Assembly (NCBI RefSeq): GCF_023078335.1
Contig: NZ_CP095550.1
Location: 4,446,001 to 4,510,000, forward strand
Length of the DNA: 64,000 nt
Direction: 5' to 3'
Source: Metabacillus endolithicus
Lineage (GTDB): Bacteria; Bacillota; Bacilli; Bacillales; Bacillaceae
The notes under the pieces are model-generated. The model had not been told where the DNA came from. It did not search any database and saw nothing but the letters and a program-made list of their open reading frames with translations. The position numbers and the translations under genes are program-made. Of the stretch, positions 28,333 to 39,730 are shown piece after piece; within the stretch, counting starts at the first letter, position 1; the number at the start of each line of letters is the position of its first letter.

Positions 28333-29999
28333 TTAAACTTCCATAATAATTGGTAAAATCATTGGGCGACGCTTTGTTTTTTCGTATAAGAATGGAGCGA
28401 GTGTGTCAGTGATTTCATTTTTAATTTCGGACCATTGACTTGTACGACGTTCCATAATTTTGTTCAGATGCTTGGAGATTAGTGATTGAGCATCATTAAT
28501 TAAATCACCAGATTCACGCATGTAGACAAAACCTCTAGAGATAATATCTGGACCTGCTGCGATTTTGAAGTCTTTCATGTTGATGCTTACAACGACTATA
28601 ACAAGACCTTCTTCTGAAAGAATTCGGCGGTCACGGAGGACAATGTTACCGATATCGCCAATACCACTTCCATCAATATAAACATTACCTGAAGGGATTT
28701 TCCCAGCAATTCCAACTTCTTTATCTCCTATTGCTAGAACCTCTCCATTATCCATGATAAAACAGTTCTCTTCCTCAACACCACAGTCTACTGCATGTCT
28801 AGCATGCATCTTCTGCATACGGAATTCACCATGTATTGGCATAAAGTATTTTGGCTTCATTAATCTAAGCATAAGTTTTTGTTCTTCTTGACCACCGTGA
28901 CCTGAAGTATGAATGTCGTTAAGTGGTCCGTGGATTACCTCTGCTCCTGCACGGAACAGTTGATTAATCGTTTTGCTAACGCTAAGTGTATTTCCTGGTA
29001 TTGGAGAAGATGAGAAGACAACATTGTCCCCTGGTATAATTTGAATTTGTCTATGAGTGCCGTTTGCGATACGCGATAGAGCTGCCATTGGTTCACCTTG
29101 AGATCCTGTACAAAGAATTGTCACACGATGAGCTGGCATACGATTAATTTCATGTGCATCTACAAAAGTATCTTTAGGACAACTAATATATCCTAAATCT
29201 TGTCCAATTTGTATGGCTGTTCCATACTTCGCCCAAACACAGCAACTTTACGTCCGTGTGCAACCGCAGCTTCAACTACTTGTTGGAGGCGGTGTATATT
29301 TGATGCAAATGTTGCAAAGATAATGCGACCATCTACCTTACGGAAAATTTCGTGTATACTGTCACCGACACGTCTCTCTGACATCGTAAAGGTAGGAATC
29401 TCACTGTTTGTACTGTCAGAAAGTAAACACAGAACTCCATACCGACCAATCTCGGCCATCTTTGTTAAGTTTGCAGGTTCACCTACAGGTGTAAAATCGA
29501 ATTTAAAGTCACCAGTATGTACGATGTTTCCAGGTGGTGTTTTAACGACAATACCATATGAATCAGGAATACTATGAGTTGTTCTGAAAAATGTCACAGA
29601 CGTTTTTCTGAACTTAATAATATCATCTTCCTGAATTTCGATTAATTTAGTTTGTCGAAGAAGTCCGTGCTCTTCAAGTTTGTTTCTGAGTAAACCTAAA
29701 GCAAGCTTACCCCCATAAATAGGAATGTTTACTTGACGAAGTAAATATGGAATTCCACCAATGTGGTCTTCATGTCCGTGCGTAATAAATAATCCCTTTA
29801 TTTTATCTTCGTTTTTGGATAAATAAGTGTAGTCAGGAATGACATAATCAATTCCAAGTAACTCATCCTCTGGAAATTTTATTCCAGCATCAATCAGGAT
29901 AATTTCATCTTGAAATTGTACTCCGTACGTGTTTTTTCCGATTTCACCAAGTCCGCCTAATGCAAAGACAGCAACTTGATCATTTTTTACAAATTTCAT
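28333..29999 (-). CDS. rnjA: RnjA, ribonuclease J1, frameshifted
   Basis: A metallo-beta-lactamase/beta-CASP exo- and endoribonuclease, central to mRNA decay and RNA maturation in Bacillus. The catalytic motif HGHEDH is at residues 74-79 and the beta-CASP part begins near [10 protein letters not shown]. The N-terminal frame stops after [11 protein letters not shown]; the continuation ([15 protein letters not shown]) is in another frame. One extra A in the coding strand (T run 29220-29221 on +) restores [16 protein letters not shown] and a product of 555 residues, the B. subtilis length. Such a core gene is unlikely to be truly broken. rpoY lies five bases upstream. Confidence 0.93.
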
Positions 30000-30004
30000 A
30001 ACAA

Positions 30005-30214
30005 TCAGATCTCCAATACTTTATAATTTTCGCTTTGCTTTTCATATTCTAAATATGCCCCATCAACTGCAGTGACAAATTCAATATTATAGCCGCGTTC
30101 TTTAAGTTTAAATCTCACATTTGCTTCAGTTGTTGCTTCAATATAAAGAGTGTTTGTTCGTTCGCGAACAGGAACCTCTGTAATTTTATCTTGAAAATAA
30201 ACTTTAAAAATCAT
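30005..30214 (-). CDS. rpoY: RpoY, RNA polymerase epsilon subunit
   Basis: A 69-residue protein matching the small epsilon subunit (YkzG) of Firmicute RNA polymerase: MIFKVYFQD, then [20 protein letters not shown] and AYLEYE. It binds the polymerase core and is structurally similar to the phage Gp2 fold. It stands immediately upstream of rnjA, as in B. subtilis, so polymerase and RNase genes are co-transcribed. Confidence 0.93.
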   Translation of the reverse strand: MIFKVYFQDKITEVPVRERTNTLYIEATTEANVRFKLKERGYNIEFVTAVDGAYLEYEKQSENYKVLEI

Positions 30215-30381
30215 TTACCAAATCTCTCCTTAACTTCCGAATGTTAGACTAACTTTTTCTATTATATGCGATATTTCTATTCAAGCCAAGCCTATAGGGC
30301 AAGAGCGAGTCTACTTTTGGTAAATAAGTCTAAAACTCACAGTTAAAAATAAAATTTAGCCACCAGTTGGAATAGGCTTTA

Positions 30382-30453
30382 TTATGCGATTGTTTTTCTC
30401 TTTACTAAGTGTTTCCACTGTCTTCTAAGAGATTTCTTTAATTTTTTTAACAT
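30382..30453 (-). CDS. Possible 23-residue basic peptide
   Basis: An ATG at 30453 is preceded by AGGAGG at a seven-base gap. It opens MLKKLKKSLRRQWKHLVKRK and ends TIA. Eleven of 23 residues are Lys or Arg. A TATACT element lies about 55 bases upstream on the same strand, but the -35 is poor. I do not recognise the peptide; the strong RBS is the main support. Confidence 0.4.
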   Translation of the reverse strand: MLKKLKKSLRRQWKHLVKRKTIA

Positions 30454-30621
30454 AGAAAATCCTCCTACCTAATTTTTATTTACCGACCTCATGTTATCGG
30501 TTTTAGTATATGTCATTTTTTGTGATATTTTCATGGGAATTAATGTGAAAGAAATTGACAATTTCTTCATTTTCACTTAGTTTGAGAACATGCTTTTTAC
30601 ACATCAGGAGGATAAACTGAA

Positions 30622-31545
30622 ATGAAAAAATTATATAGTTCATTATTTATTTTAAGTATGATTTGGGGGATGTCATTTCTATTTATAAAGGTCCTTGTAG
30701 AAGATTTAGGGCCATGGGGTGTTGTGTTTTGGCGGTGTTTATTTGGCACAATCACACTATTCATTATTCTTTTTGTTTTTAAAAAACAAGAGTTGAGAAG
30801 AGTAAGGTTTAAAAGTCTACCGTGGCTGAAGCTTTTTCTTGTAGCACTTTTTAATAATGCACTTCCTTTTGCATTCATAGCTATGAGTGAAATGAAGATT
30901 TCCAGTAGTCTTGCCTCTGTTATAAATGCAACTACTCCATTATGGACAATTGTCATTGGGGCACTCTTTTTCTTTATTCCTGTTAAGGGGAGACAATGGG
31001 TTGGAGTTTCAATTGGGTTTTTTGGTATTTTAATTTTGTTGAATCTTGATTTTAAAAGCTTAATAAATGAAAACTTTATTGGGGCAGGAACGATGCTTTT
31101 TGCTACATTTTGTTATGGGTTAGGCGCTCAAATGGCAAAAAGATATTTACAGGAATTATCTATTATAATTGTATCAATTGTTACTTTGTTTTTTTCAACA
31201 ATGATCAGCTTAGTATTTATTTTATTATTAAATGAATCTGTTCATCCACCATCAGTTTTTTCGGCTCATACTTTTATATCGTTAATTGGATTAGGTGTGT
31301 TTGGTTCTGGATTTGCTTATCTTTTTTACTATTATATGGTTAAAGAAGGTAGTGCAGAATTTGCTTCGCTGGTAACTTATATCGTTCCAATTACGGCAAT
31401 GTTATGGGGGTATTTATTACTTGGGGAAGGTATTTCTCCACATATGATTTTAGGTTTATTGTTTGTTTTTGCTGGAGTTTATTTAAGCTCAGCTAAATTG
31501 GCGAAAAAAAGCAGTATTAATACTTCAATAGAGAGTAAACATTAA
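30622..31545 (+). CDS. EamA/DMT-family transporter
   Basis: A 307-residue protein with ten membrane helices in two EamA repeats (about residues 5-135 and 150-290). Signatures are SMIWGMSFLFIKV at the start, ALFNNALPFAFIAM, and the second-repeat ending YIVPITAMLWGYLLLGE. The family exports or imports metabolites such as amino acids; the substrate is not predictable. RBS AGGAGG precedes the ATG. Confidence 0.88.
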   Translation: MKKLYSSLFILSMIWGMSFLFIKVLVEDLGPWGVVFWRCLFGTITLFIILFVFKKQELRRVRFKSLPWLKLFLVALFNNALPFAFIAMSEMKISSSLASVINATTPLWTIVIGALFFFIPVKGRQWVGVSIGFFGILILLNLDFKSLINENFIGAGTMLFATFCYGLGAQMAKRYLQELSIIIVSIVTLFFSTMISLVFILLLNESVHPPSVFSAHTFISLIGLGVFGSGFAYLFYYYMVKEGSAEFASLVTYIVPITAMLWGYLLLGEGISPHMILGLLFVFAGVYLSSAKLAKKSSINTSIESKH

Positions 31546-31573
31546 AGTGAAGAAAAAACACTCATAGACAAAC

Positions 31574-31600
31574 TAAAGAAGGGAGTATATCCCTTCTTTA
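31574..31600. terminator. Hairpin between the EamA gene and def
   Basis: AAAGAAGGGA and TCCCTTCTTT form a 10-bp stem with a five-base loop overlapping the def stop codon. The T tracts are weak. Confidence 0.5.
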
Positions 31601-32152
31601 ACGTTCAACTGGAACTGCATTTTCAGGTTCTTGAAACGGGTGATCCTCATTAATATGATCATAAAACATAACACCATTTAAATGATCAATCTCATGCTGG
31701 AAAACAATGGACAATAGACCCCTTAGTCTAATATCAATAATCTTTCCTTCAAGGCTTGTAGCTTTAACGCGAATTCGGGCATAACGAGGAACAAAGCCTG
31801 GAATTGCTCGATCAACCGAAAGGCAGCCTTCGCCGCTAGTTAAATAGCTTTTCTCGATAGAATGGCTAACAATCTTTGGATTAAACAGAGCATAACTGTG
31901 CTGGTTTCCTTTTTCATCAACAACATGAATAGCAATCATTCTTTTTGATACATTAATTTGAGGAGCTGCAAGTCCTATACCTGGGCGTAATCCGTACTTC
32001 TCAGAAATTTCCGGATCTTGACTATTTTTTACGTATTGGATCATTTGAGATAAAGTTTCTTTATCCTCATCTGAAGGAGGTAATGTAACTTCCTTCGCCA
32101 CTTCTCTTAAAGTTGGATGACCTTCTCTTATAATATCTTCCATTGTTATCAT
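31598..32152 (-). CDS. def: Peptide deformylase (DefB type)
   Basis: A 184-residue iron/zinc enzyme that removes the N-formyl group from new proteins. All three motifs are present: GIGLAAPQ, EGCLSV and QHEIDHLNG. The insertions are those of the Gram-positive type II enzyme. The start chosen is ATG at 32152 (ITMEDIIREGHP), eight bases after AAGGAGTG; an in-frame ATG seven codons earlier lacks an RBS. It corresponds to ykrB of B. subtilis. Confidence 0.95.
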   Translation of the reverse strand: MITMEDIIREGHPTLREVAKEVTLPPSDEDKETLSQMIQYVKNSQDPEISEKYGLRPGIGLAAPQINVSKRMIAIHVVDEKGNQHSYALFNPKIVSHSIEKSYLTSGEGCLSVDRAIPGFVPRYARIRVKATSLEGKIIDIRLRGLLSIVFQHEIDHLNGVMFYDHINEDHPFQEPENAVPVER

Positions 32153-32337
32153 GGTAAACACTCCTTTGAACATAAAGCAAAAGTATTTAATAAGTGTATG
32201 ACTAAGGCAGACAAACTAAGTTATTACAACCTCAAAATCATTATGTATATATAAACTAGATATAATTTCATTGTATTATACTATAAGATTATATAGGAAA
32301 TAGCAGAAATCGAAAAAAATTTGGGATTACATAATAA

Positions 32338-32374
32338 TCGAAGGGCTAACAGTGGAAAATTGTTAGCCCTTGAC
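32338..32374 (-). terminator. Hairpin downstream of the YjcZ-type gene
   Basis: AAGGGCTAAC and GTTAGCCCTT form a 10-bp stem, with only a weak T tract on the minus strand. Confidence 0.6.
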
Positions 32375-32393
32375 ATATTTCTTACCTTTATTT

Positions 32394-32540
32394 TTAATAG
32401 CCGATGTAAGCTGCACCTACAATAATTAGTAAAATAAACAATACAACGATTAACGCAAAGCCGTTTCCATATCCAGCTGTTGGTGCAACATATCCGTAAC
32501 CATAATTTCCACACCCGTAATTGCAATCATAATAATGCAT
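32394..32540 (-). CDS. YjcZ-family small membrane peptide
   Basis: A 48-residue peptide. The N-terminal part is rich in Gly, Tyr and Cys ([13 protein letters not shown]), followed by one hydrophobic helix, [19 protein letters not shown]. This is the mark of the YjcZ/YczN-type peptides found across Bacillus and often expressed in sporulation. RBS GAGGAGGT precedes the ATG. It sits between def and ykyA. Confidence 0.85.
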   Translation of the reverse strand: MHYYDCNYGCGNYGYGYVAPTAGYGNGFALIVVLFILLIIVGAAYIGY

Positions 32541-32915
32541 TTTAACGACCTCCTCATGATGATTACGCCCTTTGTTTTGGCGTATAGTACACTGTATGAA
32601 AGTAGTTCAAAAGTGTATAGACATTAGCCTAGATATGATTAAATTGACTCTAAGATGTTATTAGATACTTAACCCCCTTTGTATATATAACCCTATGATT
32701 GGTTTTGAGAAATGCTCTCTGAAAAACCACAAGAAATAATGGTCTAAAAACTAAGACAGGCTCATATGAATGGAAATAATAAAGACAAAAATTGGAAAGG
32801 TGCCATTATCCAAATAATTCCAAATAATTCCAAATATATATTGAAAACCCATTGAGAAAATATGTTAGACCAATTATAGTAGAAATGTCTGTAAGATAGG
32901 AGGATATACATTCTG
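32541..32915. other. Intergenic region between the YjcZ-type gene and ykyA
   Basis: About 375 bases with no gene. It holds 2.6 copies of a 10-bp tandem repeat (CCAAATAATT, 32810-32835) and a hairpin (GGTTTT with AAAACC, about 32700-32727) without a T run. Confidence 0.5.
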
Positions 32916-33572
32916 ATGCTGAAAAAAATGAATTACGTTTTATTTATAATATTATTATGTTTACTTTCTGGCTGCTTCGGTCCTGCACCAGAAGAAAAGA
33001 TTTATACGATTTTGGAGGAAGCTGTTACATTAGAAGATTCATTTAAAGAACAACAACAGCCATTACTCGAACTCGAAAAGAAGGAAGCGGACCTCTATAA
33101 TAAGATTATGGATTTGGGAATGAAAGAATTTGAACAAGTTGTTTCCTTATCTAAACAAGCTTTAACTTCAGTAGAGGAACGAGAATCTAAAATACAAATG
33201 GAATATGACAGTATTATGTCTTCGAAAGATAAATTCAATGAAATTAATGAAGAAATCGAAAAAATTAAGGATGAAACACTTTTGCAATCTGCACAAGAGC
33301 TTAAGTCTACAATGGAAGGTCGATATAAATCATACGAAAAACTTTATGAAAACTATAAAAAATCAATTTCTTTAGACAAAGAACTGTATTCAATGCTTCA
33401 AAAGGAAGATTTGGAGATGGAGCAGTTGGAAACACAAATAGATAAAATTAATAAGTCATATCAATCTGTTATGGAACAAAATAATGAATTTAACAAACTA
33501 ACTGAACAATATAATGATTTAAAAATAAAGTTCTATGAAGAAGCCAATTTAAATGTTGAAAAAAGTGAATAA
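32916..33572 (+). CDS. ykyA: YkyA-like lipoprotein
   Basis: A 218-residue exported lipoprotein with lipobox LLSGC near residue 20. The rest is almost entirely charged coiled coil (KKEADLYNKIMDLGMKEF, then repeated Glu/Lys heptads), as in the YkyA family annotated as cell-wall binding. It precedes pdhA as in B. subtilis. RBS GGAGG is 12 bases before the ATG, slightly far. Confidence 0.85.
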   Translation: MLKKMNYVLFIILLCLLSGCFGPAPEEKIYTILEEAVTLEDSFKEQQQPLLELEKKEADLYNKIMDLGMKEFEQVVSLSKQALTSVEERESKIQMEYDSIMSSKDKFNEINEEIEKIKDETLLQSAQELKSTMEGRYKSYEKLYENYKKSISLDKELYSMLQKEDLEMEQLETQIDKINKSYQSVMEQNNEFNKLTEQYNDLKIKFYEEANLNVEKSE

Positions 33573-33585
33573 TGCTATGCTTATG

Positions 33586-33616
33586 AAGAACCTTCCTCTT
33601 GGGAGGTTCTTTTTTG
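33586..33616 (+). terminator. Terminator of ykyA
   Basis: AAGAACCTTCC and GGGAGGTTCTT with a four-base loop, followed by TTTT. Confidence 0.88.
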
Positions 33617-33749
33617 TGCACTGTTGTTTCTCTTATTCCTTAATGGTATTCATTTAAAGCTAAATAAATTATTAGCTAAAATATGAAAACGCAGTGTTTG
33701 AGAAGGTGAAAAGTGTCGAGTATATATAATAAATACAAGTTGTTATATA

Positions 33750-33801
33750 AAACTGTATTACAAACAATGTTACAGTGTTTGCATTTGTGATAATACAGTT
33801 T
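33750..33801. repeat. Inverted repeat upstream of pdhA
   Basis: AAACTGTATTA at 33750-33760 is exactly inverted at 33791-33801 (TAATACAGTTT). A smaller CAAACA/TGTTTG pair lies inside. It is too far apart for a simple terminator and lacks a T run; it may be an operator pair. Confidence 0.6.
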
Positions 33802-33867
33802 GAAGAAACAAGTAAAATGATTAAGGATAAAATTTATTATTCTTTAACTATTATAGATATAAACTGA

Positions 33868-33949
33868 TTGACGGGCGTGAAAACATTGGTGTAAACTTGT
33901 AAATGAATTGTTAATGTGTATCAGTTTATTTTAAATTTAAACTAATACA
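33868..33949 (+). promoter_or_regulatory. Candidate pdh operon promoter and operator-like dyad
   Basis: TTGACG (33868-33873), an 18-base spacer and TAAACT (33892-33897) form a plausible sigma-A promoter. Just downstream, TGTATCAGTTTA (33917) and TAAACTAATACA (33938) form a 12-bp dyad with one mismatch and a nine-base centre. The half-sites resemble those of the inverted repeat further upstream. This leaves a leader of about 270 bases before pdhA. Confidence 0.5.
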
Positions 33950-34138
33950 GAGTGGGCTAAACAGACCACCAAACCATACATAGAGAACGTTTTTATACAT
34001 CTCGTGAGTGGTATAAAGGTAAGAAAAGTCGAATTCAAAAAAATTGTGTCATCCATAAGATTTTAGGGTAACCTATTGCTGTGAATATTGGAATTCTCTT
34101 ACTAATACTTTTGAAGTTCAATTCTCAATAGGGATTGA

Positions 34139-35290
<1,152 letters not shown>

Positions 35291-35293
35291 TCC

Positions 35294-36271
35294 ATGGCAC
35301 AAATGACAATGATTCAAGCCATCACTGATGCATTACGCACCGAATTAAAAAATGATGAAAACGTCCTTGTATATGGTGAAGACGTTGGTGTGAACGGTGG
35401 GGTATTCCGTGCGACGGAAGGACTTCAAAAAGAGTTTGGAGAAGACCGTGTATTCGATACACCACTTGCTGAGTCTGGTATTGGTGGACTAACAGTTGGT
35501 TTCGGTTTAACTGGATTCCGTCCAGTTATGGAAATTCAATTCTTTGGTTTCGTTTATGAAGTAATGGATTCATTAAATGGTCAATTAGCTCGTATGCGTT
35601 ATCGTTCAGGTGGACATTGGACTGCTCCAGTAACAATTCGTTCCCCATTTGGTGGATTCGTACATACACCAGAGCTTCACGCTGATAGCTTGGAAGGTCT
35701 GGTTGCACAACAGCCTGGACTTAAAGTTGTTATTCCTTCAACACCTTATGATGCAAAAGGACTTTTAATCTCTGCTATTCGTGATAATGACCCAGTTGTA
35801 TTCTTGGAGCACATGAAATTATATCGCTCATTCCGTCAGGAAGTTCCTGAAGAAGAATATACTATCGAAATTGGTAAAGCTGATGTAAAACGTGAAGGTA
35901 CAGATCTTTCAATTATTACTTACGGAGCAATGGTTCATGAATCATTAAAGGCTGCGGATGAATTAGAAAAAGAAGGTATTTCTGTTGAGGTTGTTGACTT
36001 ACGTACAATCAGCCCGTTAGATATTGAAACAATTATTGCATCTGTTGAAAAAACAGGTCGTGTAATTGTCGTTCAAGAAGCACAAAAACAAGCAGGTATT
36101 GCGGCTAATGTAGTGGCTGAAATTACTGAAAGAGCAATTTTAAGCTTAGAAGCACCAGTATTGCGTGTTGCTGCTCCTGATACTGTATACGCATTTACTG
36201 AAGCGGAAAATATTTGGTTGCCAATTTATAAAGATATTTTAGAAACTGCTAGAAAAGTTCTTGAATTTTAA
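35294..36271 (+). CDS. pdhB: PdhB, pyruvate dehydrogenase E1 beta subunit
   Basis: A 325-residue partner of PdhA; the two form the heterotetrameric E1. Typical stretches are [16 protein letters not shown] near the N-terminus, [16 protein letters not shown], and [15 protein letters not shown] at the start of the C-terminal transketolase domain. It begins three bases after the pdhA stop, with its RBS in the pdhA end. Confidence 0.97.
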   Translation: MAQMTMIQAITDALRTELKNDENVLVYGEDVGVNGGVFRATEGLQKEFGEDRVFDTPLAESGIGGLTVGFGLTGFRPVMEIQFFGFVYEVMDSLNGQLARMRYRSGGHWTAPVTIRSPFGGFVHTPELHADSLEGLVAQQPGLKVVIPSTPYDAKGLLISAIRDNDPVVFLEHMKLYRSFRQEVPEEEYTIEIGKADVKREGTDLSIITYGAMVHESLKAADELEKEGISVEVVDLRTISPLDIETIIASVEKTGRVIVVQEAQKQAGIAANVVAEITERAILSLEAPVLRVAAPDTVYAFTEAENIWLPIYKDILETARKVLEF

Positions 36272-36320
36272 TTAATACTTCAAAACGAATTTTTAACATA
36301 ATTATAGGAGGTTGAATGAT

Positions 36321-37631
36321 TTGGCATTTGAATTTAAACTGCCTGATATTGGTGAAGGTATCCACGAAGGTGAAATTGTAAAGTGGTTCGTTAAACCAGG
36401 CGACAAGGTTGAAGAAGATGATGTCCTTGCTGAAGTTCAAAATGATAAAGCGGTTGTTGAAATCCCATCACCAGTTAAAGGTACAGTTACAGAAGTAAAT
36501 GTAGAAGAGGGAACAGTTGCAACTGTTGGTCAAACAATTATTACTTTTGATGCACCTGGTTACGAAAACCTAAAATTCAAAGGTGATCATGGTGATGATG
36601 AGCCTAAGAAGGAAGAAAAAGCTGAACCTGCACCAGCTGCAGAAGAGAAAACAGAAGCACCTGCTGCTGCACCTGCAGAAGTAGAGGTAGATCCTTCTAA
36701 GCGTGTTATTGCTATGCCTTCTGTACGTAAATATGCTCGTGAAAAAGATGTGGATATTCGTCAAGTTTCAGGTAGCGGTAAAAATGGTCGTGTATTAAAA
36801 GAGGATGTTGATTCATTCTTACAAGGTGGAGGAGTTACTGCTCAACCAGCTACTACAGAAGAAACACCAGCTGCAAAAGAAGAGAAACAAGCTCAACCAG
36901 CTGCAGCTCAAGCAATTCCAGAGGGTGAATTCCCAGAGACTCGTGAAAAAATGAGTCCAATCCGTAAAGCTATTGCTAAAGCAATGGTTAACTCAAAACA
37001 TACTGCTCCACACGTAACTTTAATGGATGAAGTGGATGTAACAAATTTAGTTTCTCATAGAAAACAATTTAAAAATGTTGCAGCAGAGCAGGGTATTAAG
37101 TTAACATATTTACCGTACGTAGTGAAAGCTCTTACTTCAGCACTTAAAAAGTATCCTGTACTTAATACTTCACTTGATGACAAAACAGAAGAAGTTGTTC
37201 AAAAGCATTATTACAACATTGGTATTGCTGCTGACACTGAAAAAGGTCTTCTAGTACCAGTTGTGAAAAATGCAGAGCGCAAATCTGTGTTTGAAATTTC
37301 TGATGAAATTAACGGACTTGCTACAAAAGCGCGTGAAGGTAAGCTTGCACCAAATGAAATGAAAGGTGCTTCTTGCACAATCACTAACATTGGTTCTGCA
37401 GGTGGTCAATGGTTCACTCCAGTAATTAACCACCCAGAGGTTGCTATTTTAGGTATTGGACGAATTGCAGAAAAACCTGTTGTTCGTGATGGAGAGATTG
37501 TTGTAGCTCCGGTTCTTGCTTTATCATTAAGCTTTGACCACAGAATGATCGATGGTGCTACAGCTCAAAATGCTCTTAACCACATCAAGCGTTTACTTAA
37601 CGATCCACAATTAATTTTAATGGAGGCGTAA
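36321..37631 (+). CDS. pdhC: PdhC, dihydrolipoamide acetyltransferase E2
   Basis: The core subunit of the complex, 436 residues with a TTG start at 36321, eight bases after AGGAGG (an upstream TTG at 36312 overlaps the RBS). The lipoyl domain carries the modified lysine in QNDKAVVEI near residue 42. An Ala/Pro/Glu linker follows, then the E1/E3-binding domain ([15 protein letters not shown], about 130-160) and a second linker. The catalytic domain ends with [12 protein letters not shown]. One lipoyl domain, as in other Bacillus. Confidence 0.96.
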   Translation: MAFEFKLPDIGEGIHEGEIVKWFVKPGDKVEEDDVLAEVQNDKAVVEIPSPVKGTVTEVNVEEGTVATVGQTIITFDAPGYENLKFKGDHGDDEPKKEEKAEPAPAAEEKTEAPAAAPAEVEVDPSKRVIAMPSVRKYAREKDVDIRQVSGSGKNGRVLKEDVDSFLQGGGVTAQPATTEETPAAKEEKQAQPAAAQAIPEGEFPETREKMSPIRKAIAKAMVNSKHTAPHVTLMDEVDVTNLVSHRKQFKNVAAEQGIKLTYLPYVVKALTSALKKYPVLNTSLDDKTEEVVQKHYYNIGIAADTEKGLLVPVVKNAERKSVFEISDEINGLATKAREGKLAPNEMKGASCTITNIGSAGGQWFTPVINHPEVAILGIGRIAEKPVVRDGEIVVAPVLALSLSFDHRMIDGATAQNALNHIKRLLNDPQLILMEA

Positions 37632-37634
37632 TCG

Positions 37635-39047
37635 ATGGTAGTAGGAGATTTCCCAATTGAAACAGATACTCTTGTCATAGGAGCAGGTCCAGGCGGATAC
37701 GTTGCAGCAATCCGCGCTGCACAACTAGGACAAAAAGTAACAGTAGTTGAAAAAGCAACACTTGGAGGGGTTTGTTTAAACGTTGGTTGTATTCCTTCAA
37801 AAGCGCTAATCGCTGCTGGACACCGTTATGAAGAAGCTAGACACTCTGAAGATATGGGTATCAAAGCTGAAAACGTAACTGTTGACTTTTCAAAAGTCCA
37901 AGAATTTAAACAAGGTGTTGTGAAAAAACTAACTGGCGGTGTAGCTGGATTACTTAAGGGTAATAAAGTTGATGTAGTTAGTGGTGAAGCATACTTTGTT
38001 GATAACGAAACTGTAAAAGTTATGGACGAAACGTCTTCACAAACTTACAAATTTAAAAATGTAATTATCGCAACTGGTTCACGTCCAATTGAAATCCCTG
38101 CTTTCAAATACTCTAAGCGTGTATTAGACTCTACAGGTGCATTAAACCTTCAGGAAATTCCTAATAAGCTTGTTGTAATCGGTGGCGGATATATCGGAAC
38201 TGAGCTTGGTACAGCGTATGCTAATTTTGGTACTGAAGTAACGTTTATCGAAGCTGCTGACGAAATTCTTGCTGGTTTTGAAAAACAAATGAGTGCGATT
38301 GTTAAACGTAACCTAAAGAAAAAAGGAAATGTTGAAATTCACACAAAAGCAATGGCAAAAGGTGTGGAAGAAACAGACAACGGTGTTAAAGTAACATTTG
38401 AAGTAAACGGTGAAGAAAAAACTGTTGAAGCTGATTACTTATTAGTTACGGTAGGACGCCGTCCAAACACTGATGAACTTGGTTTAGAGCAAGTTGGTGT
38501 TGAAATGACGGATAGAGGTGTTATCAAAATTGATAAACAATGCCGTACAAACATTCCAAACATCTATGCAATCGGTGATATCGTTGAGGGGCCACCTTTA
38601 GCTCATAAAGCTTCTTATGAAGGTAAAATTGCTGCAGAAGCAATTGCTGGAGAAAAAGCAGAGATTGATTACTTAGCTATTCCTGCTGTTGTATTCTCTG
38701 AGCCAGAATTAGCTTCTGTAGGTTACACAGAAGCTCAAGCAAAAGAAGAAGGCATTGAAGTGAATGCTTCTAAATTCCCATTTGCTGCAAATGGTCGTGC
38801 GTTATCACTTAACAATACTGATGGTTTCTTAAAACTTGTAACTCGTAAGGAAGATGGATTAGTAATTGGTGCACAAATCGCTGGACCAAGTGCTTCAGAC
38901 ATGATTTCAGAGTTAGGATTAGCAATTGAAGCTGGTATGACAGCAGAAGATATTGCAATGACAATTCATGCTCACCCAACATTAGGTGAGATCACAATGG
39001 AAGCTGCTGAAGTTGCAATTGGTAGTCCAATCCATATCGTAAAATAA
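37635..39047 (+). CDS. pdhD: PdhD, dihydrolipoamide dehydrogenase E3
   Basis: A 470-residue FAD enzyme that reoxidises lipoyl groups with NAD+. The FAD-binding [10 protein letters not shown] is at the N-terminus, the redox disulphide in [14 protein letters not shown] (about 42-55), the NAD-binding [10 protein letters not shown] near 185, and the active-site HAHPTLGE near the C-terminus. RBS GGAGGCG lies in the pdhC end. Probably shared with 2-oxoglutarate dehydrogenase. Confidence 0.97.
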   Translation: MVVGDFPIETDTLVIGAGPGGYVAAIRAAQLGQKVTVVEKATLGGVCLNVGCIPSKALIAAGHRYEEARHSEDMGIKAENVTVDFSKVQEFKQGVVKKLTGGVAGLLKGNKVDVVSGEAYFVDNETVKVMDETSSQTYKFKNVIIATGSRPIEIPAFKYSKRVLDSTGALNLQEIPNKLVVIGGGYIGTELGTAYANFGTEVTFIEAADEILAGFEKQMSAIVKRNLKKKGNVEIHTKAMAKGVEETDNGVKVTFEVNGEEKTVEADYLLVTVGRRPNTDELGLEQVGVEMTDRGVIKIDKQCRTNIPNIYAIGDIVEGPPLAHKASYEGKIAAEAIAGEKAEIDYLAIPAVVFSEPELASVGYTEAQAKEEGIEVNASKFPFAANGRALSLNNTDGFLKLVTRKEDGLVIGAQIAGPSASDMISELGLAIEAGMTAEDIAMTIHAHPTLGEITMEAAEVAIGSPIHIVK

Positions 39048-39052
39048 TAAAG

Positions 39053-39082
39053 TAAAGGCTGACTATTATAGTCAGCCTTTTT
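39053..39082 (+). terminator. Terminator of the pdhABCD operon
   Basis: AAAGGCTGACTA and TAGTCAGCCTTT form a 12-bp stem with a three-base loop and a T run. Confidence 0.92.
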
Positions 39083-39096
39083 GCATGTATTTATTT

Positions 39097-39471
39097 CTAT
39101 TTCGATAGAGCGCTTGAAACAGGCTCTAATATATCTTCTTTTGATACAACGGTTCCTTCGATTTGTACTAAAACTTGTTTCTTATCAATAACAAGAAGCG
39201 ATGGGAAAGTTTCGATTTCGAATTGATTATGATCTGTTTTCTCTGAGATTATTTTCATATTCTCAAATTCCTCTGGAAAATTCTTTTTAATGTCCAATAA
39301 GGCATCATAATAGACTGCTTCACGTTGAATATTTTCATCATCGGAAAAAAACACTAGTTGTTTGTCTTGTGGAATATCTTCATTTAAGGGACCTTCTGAA
39401 AACAGCAAATTTTCACATGAAGAAAGAACAATGACTGGTATGATGAAGGCAATAAGTATTGATCTTTTCAT
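39097..39471 (-). CDS. slp: Slp-like small lipoprotein with a thioredoxin-like C-terminal part
   Basis: A 124-residue lipoprotein with lipobox VLSSC at about residue 19. The mature part (LVFFSDDENIQREAVYYDALLDI, then FEIETFPSLLVIDKKQVLVQIEG) has the spacing of a thioredoxin-like fold without a CxxC. Length and place after pdhD match B. subtilis slp, a small peptidoglycan-associated lipoprotein. RBS AAGAGGTGG. Function unknown. Confidence 0.78.
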   Translation of the reverse strand: MKRSILIAFIIPVIVLSSCENLLFSEGPLNEDIPQDKQLVFFSDDENIQREAVYYDALLDIKKNFPEEFENMKIISEKTDHNQFEIETFPSLLVIDKKQVLVQIEGTVVSKEDILEPVSSALSK

Positions 39472-39730
39472 CCATGTCCACCTCTTTTTAATAGAATAAA
39501 ATAGAACGAAATAATTATTTATGTCAGAATTTCACTTATAAAATTCAAAAATATGTATCTAAATTAAACACATTTTATCATAATAATTCAATTTTCTTCC
39601 TGTTGTCATCTATTTGTTACATAAATGAAAAATATAATGAAGTTTCTATACAAAAAATTAAGATTAAGTTTCAAAATCCCTGAAAGAATCTTATGTTTTT
39701 GCATAAGAATTGATAAAGGGGGAGGATGAA

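Noticed and set aside
32810..32835. CCAAATAATT repeated 2.6 times
   Set aside because: Short, A+T-rich and isolated; no array or gene association that gives it meaning.
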